From Sinorhizobium sp. BG8 (lineage in GTDB: Bacteria; Pseudomonadota; Alphaproteobacteria; Rhizobiales; Rhizobiaceae), in the NCBI RefSeq assembly GCF_016864555.1, contig NZ_CP044011.1, positions 787,001-851,000 on the forward strand: 64,000 nt of DNA. Direction: 5' to 3'. Shown one piece after another: positions 1 through 9,668 of the stretch; position 1 is the first letter of the stretch, and every line of letters starts with the position of its first letter. The notes under the pieces were generated by a model. The model was not told where the DNA came from, made no database searches, and saw nothing but the letters and a program-made list of their open reading frames with translations. Made by a program: the position numbers and the translations under genes.

Positions 1-190
1 TGCCTTCGGCGCCGGTGCGATCATCGGTGGAGCGATCGCCAGCCAGCCGCGCTATGTAGAGGAAGGTGGCGTAAATCCCCGTCACTACGAATGGTGCGCC
101 GCACGCTATCGTTCTTACCGCGCCTATGACAATACCTTCAACCCCGGCGGTTACGGTGGACGCAGGCAGTGCCTGTCCCCCTACTACTGA
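1..190 (+). CDS. BA14K family protein, 3' end only
   Basis: This is the C-terminal 62 residues of a protein whose start lies before the window; the reading frame begins at base 2 and ends at a TGA at 188-190. It has a Gly/Ala-rich stretch ([13 protein letters not shown]), then an [19 protein letters not shown] segment and a final RRQCLSPYY. This Cys/Tyr-rich tail is typical of the rhizobial and Brucella BA14K (lectin-like) family of small secreted or envelope proteins. The two cysteines and the terminal YY fit the family. The start and any signal peptide cannot be seen. A strong terminator follows 26 bases downstream, so it is the last gene of its transcript. Confidence 0.72.
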   Translation, partial: AFGAGAIIGGAIASQPRYVEEGGVNPRHYEWCAARYRSYRAYDNTFNPGGYGGRRQCLSPYY

Positions 191-216
191 TCTCGATCGG
201 AAGATCGGTTTAAGAC

Positions 217-240
217 GGGCGGCTCTCGGGCCGCCCTTTT
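217..240 (+). terminator. Rho-independent terminator of the BA14K gene
   Basis: A perfect 7-bp GGGCGGC/GCCGCCC stem with a six-base loop is followed directly by TTTT. It lies 26 bases after the stop of the BA14K gene. Confidence 0.8.
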
Positions 241-362
241 CATTCGAGATCGAGGCGGTTCCCCAGAACCGGAAGGGCTGGATCTTTCGGGGCATGCGGC
301 TTTACCCCGCGCATTCGGAGATTGCGTAAGCGTGGCGGCCTGTTTCCCGGCCGCCACGGGCC

Positions 363-458
363 TTACAGCAGGGCCATGATCACATGGAACACGGCGAGGA
401 AGAACGCGGAAGAGACCTCAAGTTTGAAGCCCTTCCCGCGCACATAGCTTATGCGCAT
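363..458 (-). CDS. Candidate 31-residue membrane peptide
   Basis: On the minus strand an ATG at 458 opens a 31-codon frame ending in TAA at 363. The peptide begins MRISYVRGKGFKLEVS and continues with the hydrophobic run SAFFLAVFHVIMALL to its end. That is a short basic head followed by a single possible membrane helix. A good ribosome site (GAAGG, about 7 bases before the ATG) supports this start. A 10-bp inverted repeat (331-358) lies just after the stop, though without a clear T run. I do not recognise a family. It could be a real small membrane protein, or the conserved-looking tail of a decayed gene, because the same frame stays open upstream to a stop near 525. Confidence 0.4.
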   Translation of the reverse strand: MRISYVRGKGFKLEVSSAFFLAVFHVIMALL

Positions 459-822
459 GTCAATCCCTTCGGAGACATGCCTGAACGTCCAGGCGAGCGA
501 CGCCTGCGCAGATCTGCACGTGATTTAAAGAAACGGCTACCGCGGATTCGGTGCCTGGCGCCATCTCGTCGACGCCGACGGTTCAGTCTGCAGGTGAGGT
601 CGGCTGGCCATAGAGGCTCCGCAATCACTCCCTTGCGACTACATTAGAAAGATCGCATGTTTCGTCGATTTGGTCAATTGGGCTACCGAGCATGGTCCTG
701 CTGGACAGGAAGCCGGCGAACGGTTCGCAAAAGCCCGGATGGGGTGCCCGAAACGGAACGGCAAGTGCGGGCGAGCTGTCGGGAAACCAGTTGAGAATTC
801 TAAAGAATTCGTTTCCGAGTTC

Positions 823-837
823 TTAACCACCCCTTAA
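823..837. promoter_or_regulatory. Exact TTAA-N7-TTAA box (CtrA-type) before the PBP gene
   Basis: The sequence TTAACCACCCCTTAA matches the alphaproteobacterial CtrA recognition consensus TTAA-N7-TTAA in all eight fixed positions. It lies 58 bases before the ATG of the penicillin-binding protein gene. That CtrA binds here is inferred from the motif. Confidence 0.5.
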
Positions 838-895
838 ATCGCCGCATTTAAAGTTCAACCGACGGCGAAGCATCAAGAGGGCCACCCAACCAGGC

Positions 896-3132
896 ATGGC
901 AGGCAACCGCAAATCCGAGCGAATTGAGCCGTCCTTCGAAGGAGGACGTGGGCGCGGTGGCGATGGCGACCTGCGTCTCGATGCGGACGATCGCGTGGCC
1001 GGGAGCTCGCGGAAGGGATCGTCGTCGAAGCGCAAGACGCCGAAGGCCTCTCGGGAGAAATCCCGCCGGCAGCGCAGCGGTCGCGGCTTCTTCGGCCTGC
1101 TGCGTTCCATGTTCTACTGGTGCATCGTTCTGGGTATTTGGGGCGCCATGGGCGTCGGTGCGCTCGTTCTCTATTACGGCGCCCGCATGCCGAGTGCGAC
1201 CAGCTGGGCGATACCGGAGCGCCCCCCCAACGTCAAAATCCTTGCGGTCAGCGGGGAGGCCATCGCCAATCGCGGCATGACCGGCGGCGAGGCCCTGTCG
1301 CTGGAGAACATGTCTCCCTACATTCCCCAGGCCGTGATCGCGATCGAGGACCGTCGTTTTTACTCGCACTTCGGCATCGATCCCCTGGGCCTTGCGAGAG
1401 CCATGGTCACCAACGTCGTGACGGGACGCATGGTGCAGGGCGGTTCCACGCTCACCCAACAGCTCGCCAAGAACCTCTTCCTTTCTCCGGAGCGCACGCT
1501 TGAGCGAAAGGTGCAGGAGGTGTTGCTCGCCATCTGGCTGGAGCACAAGTACACCAAGGACCAGATCCTTGCGATGTATCTCAACCGGGTCTTCTTTGGC
1601 TCGAATTCCTATGGCGTGGAGGCCGCTTCCCGGCGCTACTTCAACAAGTCGGCCCGTGACGTCAATCTCGGGGAGGCAGCCCTTCTCGCGGGCCTCCTCA
1701 AGGCGCCTTCGCGCCTTTCGCCGGCCCGCGATCCGCAAGCCGCGGAAGCGCGAGCCCAGGTGGTTCTGTCCGCCATGCGGGAAGAGGGCTACGTCACCGA
1801 TTCCGAGATCAAGACCGCGATGTCGCAGACGCCTGCGCGCGCAAAGGGCAGCTGGTCCGGCGCCCAGCACTATGTCGCGGATCTCGTGATGGACCAACTC
1901 CCCGCCCTGATCGGTGACATCAAGGAAGATCTGGTCATCGACACGACGATCGATCTCGGCCTCGAGCAGAAGGCCGACGAGACGATCTCCGCGATCCTTG
2001 ACGAGAACGGAACAAAGCTCAATGCCTCGCAGGCGGCCCTGGTCTCGATCGACGGAACCGGTGCCATCCGCGCGCTCGTCGGCGGCCGCGACTATGCCGC
2101 AAGCCAGTTCGACCGCGCCTCGAAGGCGAAGCGTCAGCCGGGCTCGGCCTTCAAGCCGTTCGTCTATGCCGCCGCCCTGGAAAGTGGTCGCTCGCCGCTT
2201 TCGGTGCGCAACGATGCGCCTGTGCGGATAGGCAAGTGGACGCCGGAGAACTACGACCAGAAGTATCGGGGCGAAGTGACCCTGGCTTCTGCCCTCGCAA
2301 ACTCGCTCAACACGATCGCGGCGCAGCTCGTCATGGAAGTCGGGCCTGACAACGTCGTGAAACTCGCCCACCGTCTCGGCATCGAATCCGAACTTCAGTC
2401 AAATGCCTCCATCGCGCTCGGCACTTCGGAAGTGACACTCGTCGAACTCACCTCCGCATACGCGCCGTTCATGAACGGAGGCTACAAGGCGACGCCTCAC
2501 GTGATCCGGCGTATTTCGACGGCCGACGGAAAGGTTCTCTACGAAAATACCTACGACAATCCCCGCGCGTGCTGGAGCCTGAAATCGTGTCCATGATGAA
2601 TGGCATGATGAAGCGCGTCATCACAGAGGGAACCGGCAAGAGCGCCAAGCTTCCGGGTTGGGAGGTCGCGGGCAAGTCTGGAACGACGCAGTCCTTCCGC
2701 GATGCGCTGTTCGTCGGCTTTTCGAGCAATCTGACGACGGGCGTGTGGTTCGGAAACGATGATGGCAAGTCGATGAAGAAGGTCACGGGCGGCGGTCTAC
2801 CCGCCAAGGCGTGGAGCCAGTACATGATCGCGGCACACGAGGGGCTGTCGCCTTCGCCGCTGTTCGGTACGTCGGAGATATCGGCGCCAATGGCCCGGCT
2901 GGATGGAGTGGAACACAATCAGGAACCGCAGACGATCGGCGAGATGGTCTCCCGCGCCCTCGGCCTCGAGCGGGCGGCAGGCCCCCGCGGAGATGTTCCG
3001 GTCGACCGGACCGGATCGACGGGGCAGCGAAACGACGTGGGCCTCGATGATCCGATCCCTCCGGCCGAGATCGGCTCGCGTCCGTCCGAGACCCGGCGCA
3101 CCACCCTCCTCGACATTCTGACCGGCGGTTGA
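896..3132 (+). CDS. Class A penicillin-binding protein (PBP1 family), frameshifted
   Basis: A bifunctional peptidoglycan synthase that polymerises glycan strands and cross-links peptides, anchored in the inner membrane. The N-terminus is a basic cytoplasmic tail, with one membrane helix at about residues 66-93. The GT51 domain shows [12 protein letters not shown] and [12 protein letters not shown]. The transpeptidase domain has the active-site SAFK (in [10 protein letters not shown]), SLN and KSGTT. The reading frame breaks near codon 555, in a run of four C at 2561-2564. Adding one C joins the frames as [11 protein letters not shown] and gives about 745 residues, normal for the family. Every motif is intact on both sides, so a sequencing error is more likely than a pseudogene. 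A CtrA-type box lies upstream. Confidence 0.9.
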
Positions 3133-3442
3133 GAAGGTTCCGGCCGGCCGAAGTCCGCACCCGTCCGGAAAATCCCTCATCCGACTTGCCTTCGCCAACC
3201 ATCGCCTTGACGGATCATCGAACTGCTATCACATAGGTGCGGGAGCCGGCCTGGCGCCTGCAGAGGGGGCGCTCGCAACGCTGAATTTGCAAGCATTGCA
3301 GCCGCCGAACTCCTTGCAGTCGTTTGGACTGGTCCTTATATACGCCGCAGAACCGCAGCAGAGGCTGCGTTTTATACCACTGGGGGCTGCCAAAAGAATG
3401 CCTGATGGGGTTCCGGCAGCTCGCTTGAAGGAGAGATATGAC
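3133..3442. other. 310-base region upstream of dnaK
   Basis: No gene is seen. The region carries the predicted heat-shock promoter at 3313-3342 and the dnaK ribosome site. A TTGACG at 3207-3212 could be a vegetative -35 element, but no convincing -10 follows at the right distance. Confidence 0.6.
3313..3342 (+). promoter_or_regulatory. Predicted RpoH (sigma-32) promoter of dnaK
   Basis: CTTG at 3313-3316 and CTTATAT at 3335-3341 are separated by 18 bases. This fits the alphaproteobacterial heat-shock consensus CTTG-N17/18-CYTATNT. The dnaK ATG lies about 100 bases downstream. No CIRCE (HrcA) inverted repeat was noticed. Confidence 0.6.
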
Positions 3443-5353
3443 ATGGCAAAAGTAATCGGTATCGACCTCGGAACGACAAACTCCTGCGTCGCCGTCATGG
3501 ATGGCAAGGACGCGAAAGTTATTGAAAATGCCGAAGGTGCGCGCACGACCCCGTCGATGGTCGCGTTCACCGAAGATGGCGAGCGCCTGACCGGACAACC
3601 GGCAAAGCGCCAGGCCGTCACCAATCCTGAAAACACCCTTTTCGCCGTGAAGCGCCTGATCGGCCGCCGTTACGACGACAAGATGGTCGAAAAGGACAAG
3701 GCCCTGGTTCCCTACAAGATCGTGAAGGGCGACAATGGCGATGCATGGGTTGAGGCCCACGGCAAGTCCTACTCCCCGTCGCAGATCTCCGCGATGATCC
3801 TTCAGAAGATGAAGGAAACGGCCGAATCCTATCTCGGTGAAAAGGTCACGCAGGCCGTCATCACCGTTCCAGCCTATTTTAACGATGCCCAGCGCCAAGC
3901 CACCAAGGATGCCGGCAGGATCGCCGGTCTGGACGTGCTTCGCATCATCAACGAGCCGACGGCCGCAGCATTGGCCTACGGCCTCGACAAGAAGGACGGC
4001 AAGACGATCGCGGTCTACGACCTCGGTGGCGGTACCTTCGATATTTCGGTGCTTGAAATCGGTGACGGCGTCTTCGAAGTGAAGTCGACGAACGGTGATA
4101 CGTTCCTCGGCGGTGAAGACTTCGACATGCGCCTCGTCGAGTACCTTGCCGCTGAGTTCAAGAAGGACCAGGGCATCGATCTCAAGAACGACAAGCTGGC
4201 TCTGCAGCGCCTGAAGGAAGCCGCGGAAAAGGCGAAGATCGAACTCTCGTCCTCGCAGCAGACCGAAATCAACCTGCCGTTTATCACGGCGGATGCCTCC
4301 GGTCCGAAGCACCTGACGATGAAGCTGTCGCGTGCCAAGTTCGAAAGCCTCGTCGACGACCTCATCCAGCGTACCGTTGCTCCGTGCAAGGCAGCCCTCA
4401 AGGATGCCGGCGTTACGGCGGGCGAGATCGACGAAGTCGTTCTTGTCGGCGGCATGAGCCGCATGCCGAAGGTGCAGGAAGTCGTCAAGCAGCTGTTCGG
4501 CAAGGAGCCGCACAAGGGCGTGAACCCGGATGAAGTGGTCGCCATGGGCGCTGCCATCCAGGCCGGCGTTCTCCAGGGCGACGTCAAGGACGTTCTGCTC
4601 CTCGACGTGACCCCGCTGTCGCTCGGCATCGAAACGCTGGGTGGCGTCTTCACCCGTCTGATCGAGCGCAACACGACGATCCCGACGAAGAAGTCGCAGA
4701 CCTTCTCGACTGCCGAAGACAACCAGTCGGCCGTGACGATCCGCGTCTCGCAGGGCGAGCGCGAAATGGCTGCGGACAACAAGCTGCTCGGCCAGTTCGA
4801 CCTCGTCGGCATTCCGCCGGCGCCGCGCGGCATGCCGCAGATCGAAGTCACCTTCGACATCGATGCCAACGGCATCGTGCAGGTGTCGGCGAAGGACAAG
4901 GGCACGGGCAAGGAGCACCAGATCCGCATCCAGGCTTCCGGTGGTCTCTCCGACGCGGACATCGAGAAGATGGTCAAGGACGCCGAGGCCAATGCCGAGA
5001 ACGACAAGAAGCGCCGTGAGGCCGTCGAGGCGAAGAACCAGGCCGAAAGCCTGATCCACTCGTCCGAGAAGTCGCTCAAGGAATACGGCGACAAGGTTTC
5101 CGAAGCGGACCGCAAGTCCATCGAGGAAGCAATCGCTGCGTTGAAGACTGCTGTCGAGGCTTCCGAGCCCGACGCAGAGGACATCAAGGCGAAGACCAAC
5201 ACGCTCATGGAGGTATCCATGAAGCTCGGTCAGGCGATCTACGAGGCGCAGCAGGCGGCTGAAGGCGGCTCCGCCGAAGAGCAGGGCGACAACGTCGTTG
5301 ACGCCGACTACGAGGAAGTCAAGGACGACGACGACCGCAAGCGGTCTGCTTGA
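3443..5353 (+). CDS. dnaK: Molecular chaperone DnaK (Hsp70)
   Basis: An ATP-dependent cytoplasmic chaperone that works with DnaJ and GrpE. The protein has 636 residues. The nucleotide-binding domain opens with [19 protein letters not shown] and contains the phosphate loop [17 protein letters not shown]. The interdomain linker [18 protein letters not shown] is near residue 383, followed by the substrate-binding domain and a helical lid with the charged tail [14 protein letters not shown]. The ATG at 3443 is chosen over upstream in-frame codons because the family starts [13 protein letters not shown] and a GGAGAG site lies just before it. A predicted RpoH promoter lies upstream and a terminator follows. 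dnaJ is next on the same strand, the usual order. Confidence 0.98.
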   Translation: MAKVIGIDLGTTNSCVAVMDGKDAKVIENAEGARTTPSMVAFTEDGERLTGQPAKRQAVTNPENTLFAVKRLIGRRYDDKMVEKDKALVPYKIVKGDNGDAWVEAHGKSYSPSQISAMILQKMKETAESYLGEKVTQAVITVPAYFNDAQRQATKDAGRIAGLDVLRIINEPTAAALAYGLDKKDGKTIAVYDLGGGTFDISVLEIGDGVFEVKSTNGDTFLGGEDFDMRLVEYLAAEFKKDQGIDLKNDKLALQRLKEAAEKAKIELSSSQQTEINLPFITADASGPKHLTMKLSRAKFESLVDDLIQRTVAPCKAALKDAGVTAGEIDEVVLVGGMSRMPKVQEVVKQLFGKEPHKGVNPDEVVAMGAAIQAGVLQGDVKDVLLLDVTPLSLGIETLGGVFTRLIERNTTIPTKKSQTFSTAEDNQSAVTIRVSQGEREMAADNKLLGQFDLVGIPPAPRGMPQIEVTFDIDANGIVQVSAKDKGTGKEHQIRIQASGGLSDADIEKMVKDAEANAENDKKRREAVEAKNQAESLIHSSEKSLKEYGDKVSEADRKSIEEAIAALKTAVEASEPDAEDIKAKTNTLMEVSMKLGQAIYEAQQAAEGGSAEEQGDNVVDADYEEVKDDDDRKRSA

Positions 5354-5362
5354 TCCGGAATG

Positions 5363-5389
5363 CCGGCCGCGTCAGCGGCCGGATTTTCT
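5363..5389 (+). terminator. Terminator after dnaK
   Basis: An 8-bp stem CCGGCCGC/GCGGCCGG with a GTCA loop is followed by ATTTTCTT, ten bases after the dnaK stop. It may set the DnaK:DnaJ ratio by partly separating dnaK from dnaJ. Confidence 0.75.
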
Positions 5390-5600
5390 TGTGGAGAAGT
5401 GGCGGAAGGGCCTCACGACGGGGAAGGAAAGGCACATGATCGGGACCGTTCGAAACGGTGCGGATATCATGGCTTTCAATCCCGTCCGGACTTCCGCCTT
5501 TTTGCGTAGTGGTCATGCGGCTGCGCGCAGGACAAACCTTACCGTGATTTCCAATCCTTGTGGTGACGATATCCAGTCCATGAAACGGACCTGAACTCGA

Positions 5601-6730
5601 ATGGCAAAAGCAGACTTTTACGAAACGCTGGGAGTGTCCAAGAGCGCCGATGAGAAGGAACTGAAAAGCGCCTTCCGCAAGATGGCGATGAGATATCATC
5701 CCGACAAGAATCCGGGCGATTCAGCCGCTGAGCACAAGTTCAAGGAAGTCAACGAAGCCTACGAGACGTTGAAGGATCCTCAGAAGCGGGCTGCATACGA
5801 TCGCTACGGACATGCGGCATTCGAGCATGGTGGCATGGGTGGCGGCGGCTTCGGAGGCGGCTTCCAGGGCGGTGGATTCTCCGACATCTTCGAGGACATC
5901 TTCGGCGAGATGATGGGGGCGGACGCCAGCGGCGTTCCTCCGGCGGCCGGGAGCGCGGGGCGGACCTGCGCTACAACATGGAGATTACCCTCGAGGAGGC
6001 TTACTCCGGCAAGACGGCCCAGATCCGTGTCCCGACCTCGATCACCTGCGAGGTCTGCTCGGGATCAGGCGCCAAGCCCGGCACCAAGCCCCAGACCTGC
6101 GGTACCTGCCAGGGCTCCGGCCGCGTCCGTGCGGCACAGGGCTTCTTCTCGATCGAGCGCACCTGTCCTACCTGCCAGGGTCGCGGCACCATCATTCCCG
6201 ATCCATGCGGCAAGTGCCACGGCCAGGGCCGCGTGACGGAGGAGCGTTCGCTCTCGGTCAACATTCCCTCGGGCATCGAGGACGGCACACGTATCCGCCT
6301 TTCGGGCGAAGGAGAAGCCGGCCTGCGCGGTGGGCCTGCCGGAGATCTCTACATCTTCCTGTCGGTCAAGCCGCACGAGTTCTTCCAGCGCGACGGTGCC
6401 GATCTCTATTGCAGCGTGCCGATCCAGATGACGACCGCAGCACTTGGCGGAACCTTCGACGTGGTGACCCTGGACGGATCCAAGTCGCGCGTCTCGGTGC
6501 CGGAAGGTACTCAGGCCGGCAAGCAGTTCCGCCTGAAGGGCAAGGGTATGCCGGTGCTTCGCTCCAACCAGACCGGCGACCTCTACATCCAGATCCAGAT
6601 CGAGACGCCGCAGAAGCTTTCCAAGCGCCAGCGCGAACTGTTGAAGGAGTTCGAGGAACTCTCGTCGAAGGAGAACAATCCGGAATCGACCGGGTTCTTT
6701 GCCCGCATGAAGGAATTCTTCGAGGGGTAA
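5601..6730 (+). CDS. dnaJ: Co-chaperone DnaJ (Hsp40), frameshifted
   Basis: It stimulates DnaK ATPase activity and delivers unfolded substrates. The J domain at residues 5-70 has the HPD motif at 33-35, followed by a Gly/Phe-rich linker ([17 protein letters not shown]). Four zinc-binding repeats follow: [24 protein letters not shown] and CGKCHGQG. The C-terminal substrate domain ends in KEFFEG. The frame breaks near codon 105, in five consecutive G at 5915-5919. One added G restores [20 protein letters not shown] and a normal 376-residue type I DnaJ. A deletion in a G run within an otherwise perfect, nearly essential gene suggests a base-calling error. Confidence 0.93.
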
Positions 6731-6764
6731 GGCAAGGAGACCACCTGTCGGTCACCTCATTTTG

Positions 6765-6794
6765 GAAGCCGAAGGTGGAAACACCTTCGGCTTC
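6765..6794. terminator. Bidirectional terminator between dnaJ and the HAD gene
   Basis: A perfect 13-bp stem GAAGCCGAAGGTG/CACCTTCGGCTTC closes a GAAA tetraloop. It sits 35 bases after the dnaJ stop and 33 bases beyond the convergent HAD gene stop, so it can serve both. T-rich bases flank it on the plus strand. Confidence 0.75.
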
Positions 6795-6827
6795 TTGCGT
6801 TTGCGGTGCCTGAAATGTGCCTTGCGG

Positions 6828-7562
6828 TCAGAAGCCGACCTTAATCATCGAGATGCGCCCGTCCGACTCCAGATGCGGGCGGACATCGTCATAGCCGTCG
6901 ATGGAGGGATGGCGGGTCTCCAGCGGGTGGGTATGGGTGGCGGTGATGACCATCACGTGCGCACCCGCCCGTTCGCCCGCGATCACGCCGGCGGCGACAT
7001 CCTCGAAGACGAGGCAATCAGCGGGATCGACGCCGAGCCGCTGTGCGCCCAGAATGTAGCCGTCCGGCGCAGGCTTGCCGATCGTCACGTCTTCCGCCGT
7101 CACAATCACCTTCGGAACGGGCATCCCGGCCGCAGCCAGCCGGCGTTTCGCAAGCGCAATCGGCGAGGAGGTGACGATCGCCCAGCGTTCCGGCGGCAGC
7201 GCGCTCAGGAACGCAATTGCGCCTGGAAGCGGCATGACTCCCGCCACGTCCTCGATCTCCAGCTGTTCGATCTCCTTCGCCTCCGCTTCGGCATCGACGC
7301 CAGGTAGGTTGAGCTGGCGAATGGTGTCAATTCCGCGCTTGCCATGCATCGTCGGCAGGAAGGCTTCAACGTCCAGCCCGTGGCGTCGCGCCCAGTTGCT
7401 CCAGACGCGCTCGGCGGCGGCAATGGAATTGATGATCGTGCCGTCCATGTCGAACAGGAAGGCGGAGAAGCTCTTTTCGAAAATTCGCGAGGTAGACAGC
7501 AAGAGGGGAACCTTGAGATCTCGGGGGAATGGAAACGGCAAAGGCAGAAGCGCAATGACCAC
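6828..7562 (-). CDS. HAD-superfamily hydrolase (beta-phosphoglucomutase/sugar-phosphatase type)
   Basis: A haloacid-dehalogenase-fold phosphatase, probably acting on a small phosphorylated metabolite such as a sugar phosphate. The nucleophile motif FLFDMDGTIINS has the two Asp of the DxDGT signature. Motif II is AIVTSS, followed by the Lys of IGKPAPDGY and motif IV DCLVFEDVAAGV. The cap domain after motif I contains TMHGKRGIDTIRQL. The substrate cannot be read from the sequence. The start is uncertain: the longest frame opens with GTG at 7562 and adds about 30 residues before the core. An internal TTG or CTG start nearer SRIFEKSFSAFLFD is possible. The gene converges on dnaJ. Confidence 0.82.
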   Translation of the reverse strand: MVIALLPLPFPFPRDLKVPLLLSTSRIFEKSFSAFLFDMDGTIINSIAAAERVWSNWARRHGLDVEAFLPTMHGKRGIDTIRQLNLPGVDAEAEAKEIEQLEIEDVAGVMPLPGAIAFLSALPPERWAIVTSSPIALAKRRLAAAGMPVPKVIVTAEDVTIGKPAPDGYILGAQRLGVDPADCLVFEDVAAGVIAGERAGAHVMVITATHTHPLETRHPSIDGYDDVRPHLESDGRISMIKVGF

Positions 7563-7762
7563 GGTTCCTCACGAAGTAACTTGCACGGGCGGAGGACGCA
7601 ACGGTTTTTGACGCATGACAACTTGTGGAGGGTGCGGCCGATCGCAGCGGAGCCCAAAAATCCGGCCGGGCCTGATCGTGATTGGACATCAAGTCCGGTT
7701 GGAGTCACGCTTGTTACGGACCCGAAACCTTGAAGCCGTCAGTGACGGCACAGGAGGCCAAA

Positions 7763-8200
7763 ATGAAGCACCATGCAGTTGAGCATCTTCAGATTGTCGC
7801 CAAGGTCGAACATGAATACCCGGCCCGGCCGATGTCGCGCCTCGAGCGCCTCGAGCGCTGGGCGGAACTCCTTGAGCGCAATCCGCATCGGCTCCTGTCG
7901 ACGCTGCACCAGACAGAATACCAGCCGGCCGCCCTTCGCGCCGCCATGCGCGATGACGACACGCCGATCTCCGTTGCCTTCGAGGATCCGGTCCTGCGTG
8001 CGGCGGGCCTGGAAGATGACAGCTACGGCTCTGCCAAGCAGTTCTTCGAACTGAGCGACAAGCAGTTGCACAAGGTCATCTGCTATTGCCACTTCGGCGC
8101 CACGGTCAGCGCAGCAACGGCGGCACGCTACATACGCACCGAGTTTGCCGCGCCGCGGCACGGGATTTTCGCTCGGTTGCGCGCGTTCTTCGCCAGCTAA
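7763..8200 (+). CDS. Conserved hypothetical protein, 145 residues
   Basis: I do not recognise a characterised family. The ATG at 7763 is preceded by a near-perfect ribosome site (AGGAGG, 5 bases away), which decides the start over the longer open frame. The product is soluble-looking, with no signal peptide or membrane segment. It has a charged helical section SRLERLERWAELLERNPHRL, then acidic and aromatic segments (SYGSAKQFFELSDKQLHKV), a CYCHFGATVSAATAARYIRTE segment and a basic C-terminus. The C-x-C-H pair might bind metal, but this is speculation. It stands alone between the HAD gene and recF. Confidence 0.75.
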   Translation: MKHHAVEHLQIVAKVEHEYPARPMSRLERLERWAELLERNPHRLLSTLHQTEYQPAALRAAMRDDDTPISVAFEDPVLRAAGLEDDSYGSAKQFFELSDKQLHKVICYCHFGATVSAATAARYIRTEFAAPRHGIFARLRAFFAS

Positions 8201-8495
8201 CGATCGGCAGTTGGGAGCGACCCGTTCGCGCAGTCCGCCAAGGTTGAGCGGATGCGCGGCGCTCCGCCGTGCTGCACACCGGCTCGAGCGCGGCGTGGCC
8301 GTCCCGTACACCGGAAAACCGGATGCGTGGCGTCCGTGCGGCGCGGTCTTGCTGAGCCGGCCTTCTCGTGGTCATCCTGGAGGGACTTGCTGATCTGGGC
8401 CGGCAGAGCACAGGTCGAGACCCGAATCCTTATCCTCGCCCTTGCCATCGCGGTCGTGTCGGCATAGCTCTCTTTGCCCACGAACCGGAAACTCC

Positions 8496-9632
8496 ATGCC
8501 CAACAAGGTTTCACTTCGGCGCCTGAAGCTCGCCGACTTCCGCAACTATCAGACGCTGTCGCTCGACCTCGACGGTCGGCATGTGGTGCTGACCGGAGCG
8601 AACGGCGCGGGCAAGACGAACCTGATGGAGGCCGTCTCCTTTCTCTCTCCGGGCCGCGGGCTCCGGCGCGCCTCCTATGCCGATGTCACGCGGGAGGGAG
8701 CGCCGGGCGGTTTCACCGTCTTCGCAGAGATCGAAGGCATGGAAGGCTCGGTCGAAATCGGCACGGGTACGGACGGAGGAGACGAAGGGCAGGTTCGTCG
8801 ACTGAGGCTGAACGGAACACCGGCTAGGTCGGTGGACGAGCTCACGGATCATTTGCGCGTTGTCTGGCTCACGCCCTCCATGGACGGTCTCTTCACCGGC
8901 CCTTCCGCGGAGCGTCGGCGCTTCCTGGACCGCCTGGTCCTCTCGCTCGATCCGGAACATGGCCGCCGTGCCGCCGACTTCGAGAAGGCGATGCGCGGCA
9001 GGAACAGGCTTCTCTCCGAGCCTCGTCCCGATCAGAACTGGCTCACCGCCCTCGAGCGGCAGATGGCAGAGCTCGCCATAGCCACGTCGCTGGCGCGTGC
9101 GGAACTGGTCGGCCTCATGGCTGGCCTCGTCGAGGCCACGCGCGACGACCAGGCGTTTCCTTCCGCGGCAATGTCGCTTTCCGGGTTTCTGGATGGCGAG
9201 TGGCACCGCCCGGCCTATGACATCGAGGAGCACTACATCGCGATGCTGCGCGATGGTCGCTACAGGGATGCCGCTGCGGGCCGCACGCTCGAAGGGCCGC
9301 ATCGCAGTGACCTGCTCATCCGCCATCGCGAGAAGGATATGGAGGCCGCGCGCTGCTCCACCGGCGAGCAGAAGGCCCTGCTGGTGGGCCTGATCATGGC
9401 TCATGCCGGGCTCGTCGCCAACATGACGGGGCACGCGCCGGTGCTCCTGCTCGACGAGATCGCCGCGCATCTCGATGAGGCGCGCCGCGCCGCCCTCTTC
9501 GACAGGGTCCATGCGCTCGGTGGCCAGGCCTTCATGACCGGCACCGACCGTGCCATGTTCGAAGCCCTCGGCGACCGCGCGGAGTTTCTGACGGTTTCGA
9601 ACGGGACCGTTTCGGGCGCGGTCACATCTTGA
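8496..9632 (+). CDS. recF: DNA replication and repair protein RecF
   Basis: An SMC-like ATPase of the RecFOR pathway that helps load RecA at single-strand gaps in damaged or stalled replication DNA. The protein has 378 residues. Walker A is GANGAGKT at 34-41, preceded by the family hallmark LADFRNYQTLSLDL. The ABC-type signature is CSTGEQKALLVGLIMAHAG and Walker B is VLLLDEIAAHLDE. The N-terminus SLRRLKLADFRNY fixes the start at 8496. As in other rhizobia, recF is not next to dnaA and dnaN. A MoeB/ThiF-like gene follows on the same strand after 36 bases. Confidence 0.95.
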   Translation: MPNKVSLRRLKLADFRNYQTLSLDLDGRHVVLTGANGAGKTNLMEAVSFLSPGRGLRRASYADVTREGAPGGFTVFAEIEGMEGSVEIGTGTDGGDEGQVRRLRLNGTPARSVDELTDHLRVVWLTPSMDGLFTGPSAERRRFLDRLVLSLDPEHGRRAADFEKAMRGRNRLLSEPRPDQNWLTALERQMAELAIATSLARAELVGLMAGLVEATRDDQAFPSAAMSLSGFLDGEWHRPAYDIEEHYIAMLRDGRYRDAAAGRTLEGPHRSDLLIRHREKDMEAARCSTGEQKALLVGLIMAHAGLVANMTGHAPVLLLDEIAAHLDEARRAALFDRVHALGGQAFMTGTDRAMFEALGDRAEFLTVSNGTVSGAVTS

Positions 9633-9668
9633 TTCCATTCGGGCATCCGCCGCTCTAAGATCGTCCCC

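Larger units (their letters stand above)
191..895. other. 705-base region between the BA14K gene and the PBP gene
   Basis: It holds the BA14K terminator (217-240), a 10-bp inverted repeat CGTGGCGGCC/GGCCGCCACG (331-358), the candidate small minus-strand gene at 363-458 and an exact TTAA-N7-TTAA box (823-837). Bases 459-822 contain only short unsupported frames. One is a 44-codon plus-strand frame from 657 with no clear ribosome site. No tRNA-like or transposon-like sequence was seen. Confidence 0.6.

Noticed and set aside
657-791. 44-codon plus-strand frame (MFRRFGQLGY...)
   Set aside because: It has no ribosome site and no recognisable features, and lies in a non-coding region.
848-2371. 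507-codon open frame antisense to the PBP gene
   Set aside because: It mirrors the codon pattern of a clear gene in GC-rich DNA and has no domain or ribosome site. The same applies to the long frames opposite dnaK (3215-5059), the chemoreceptor (16611-18440) and cpaC (45529-46902).
3207-3235. Vegetative promoter before dnaK (TTGACG)
   Set aside because: No acceptable -10 hexamer is seen 16-18 bases downstream.
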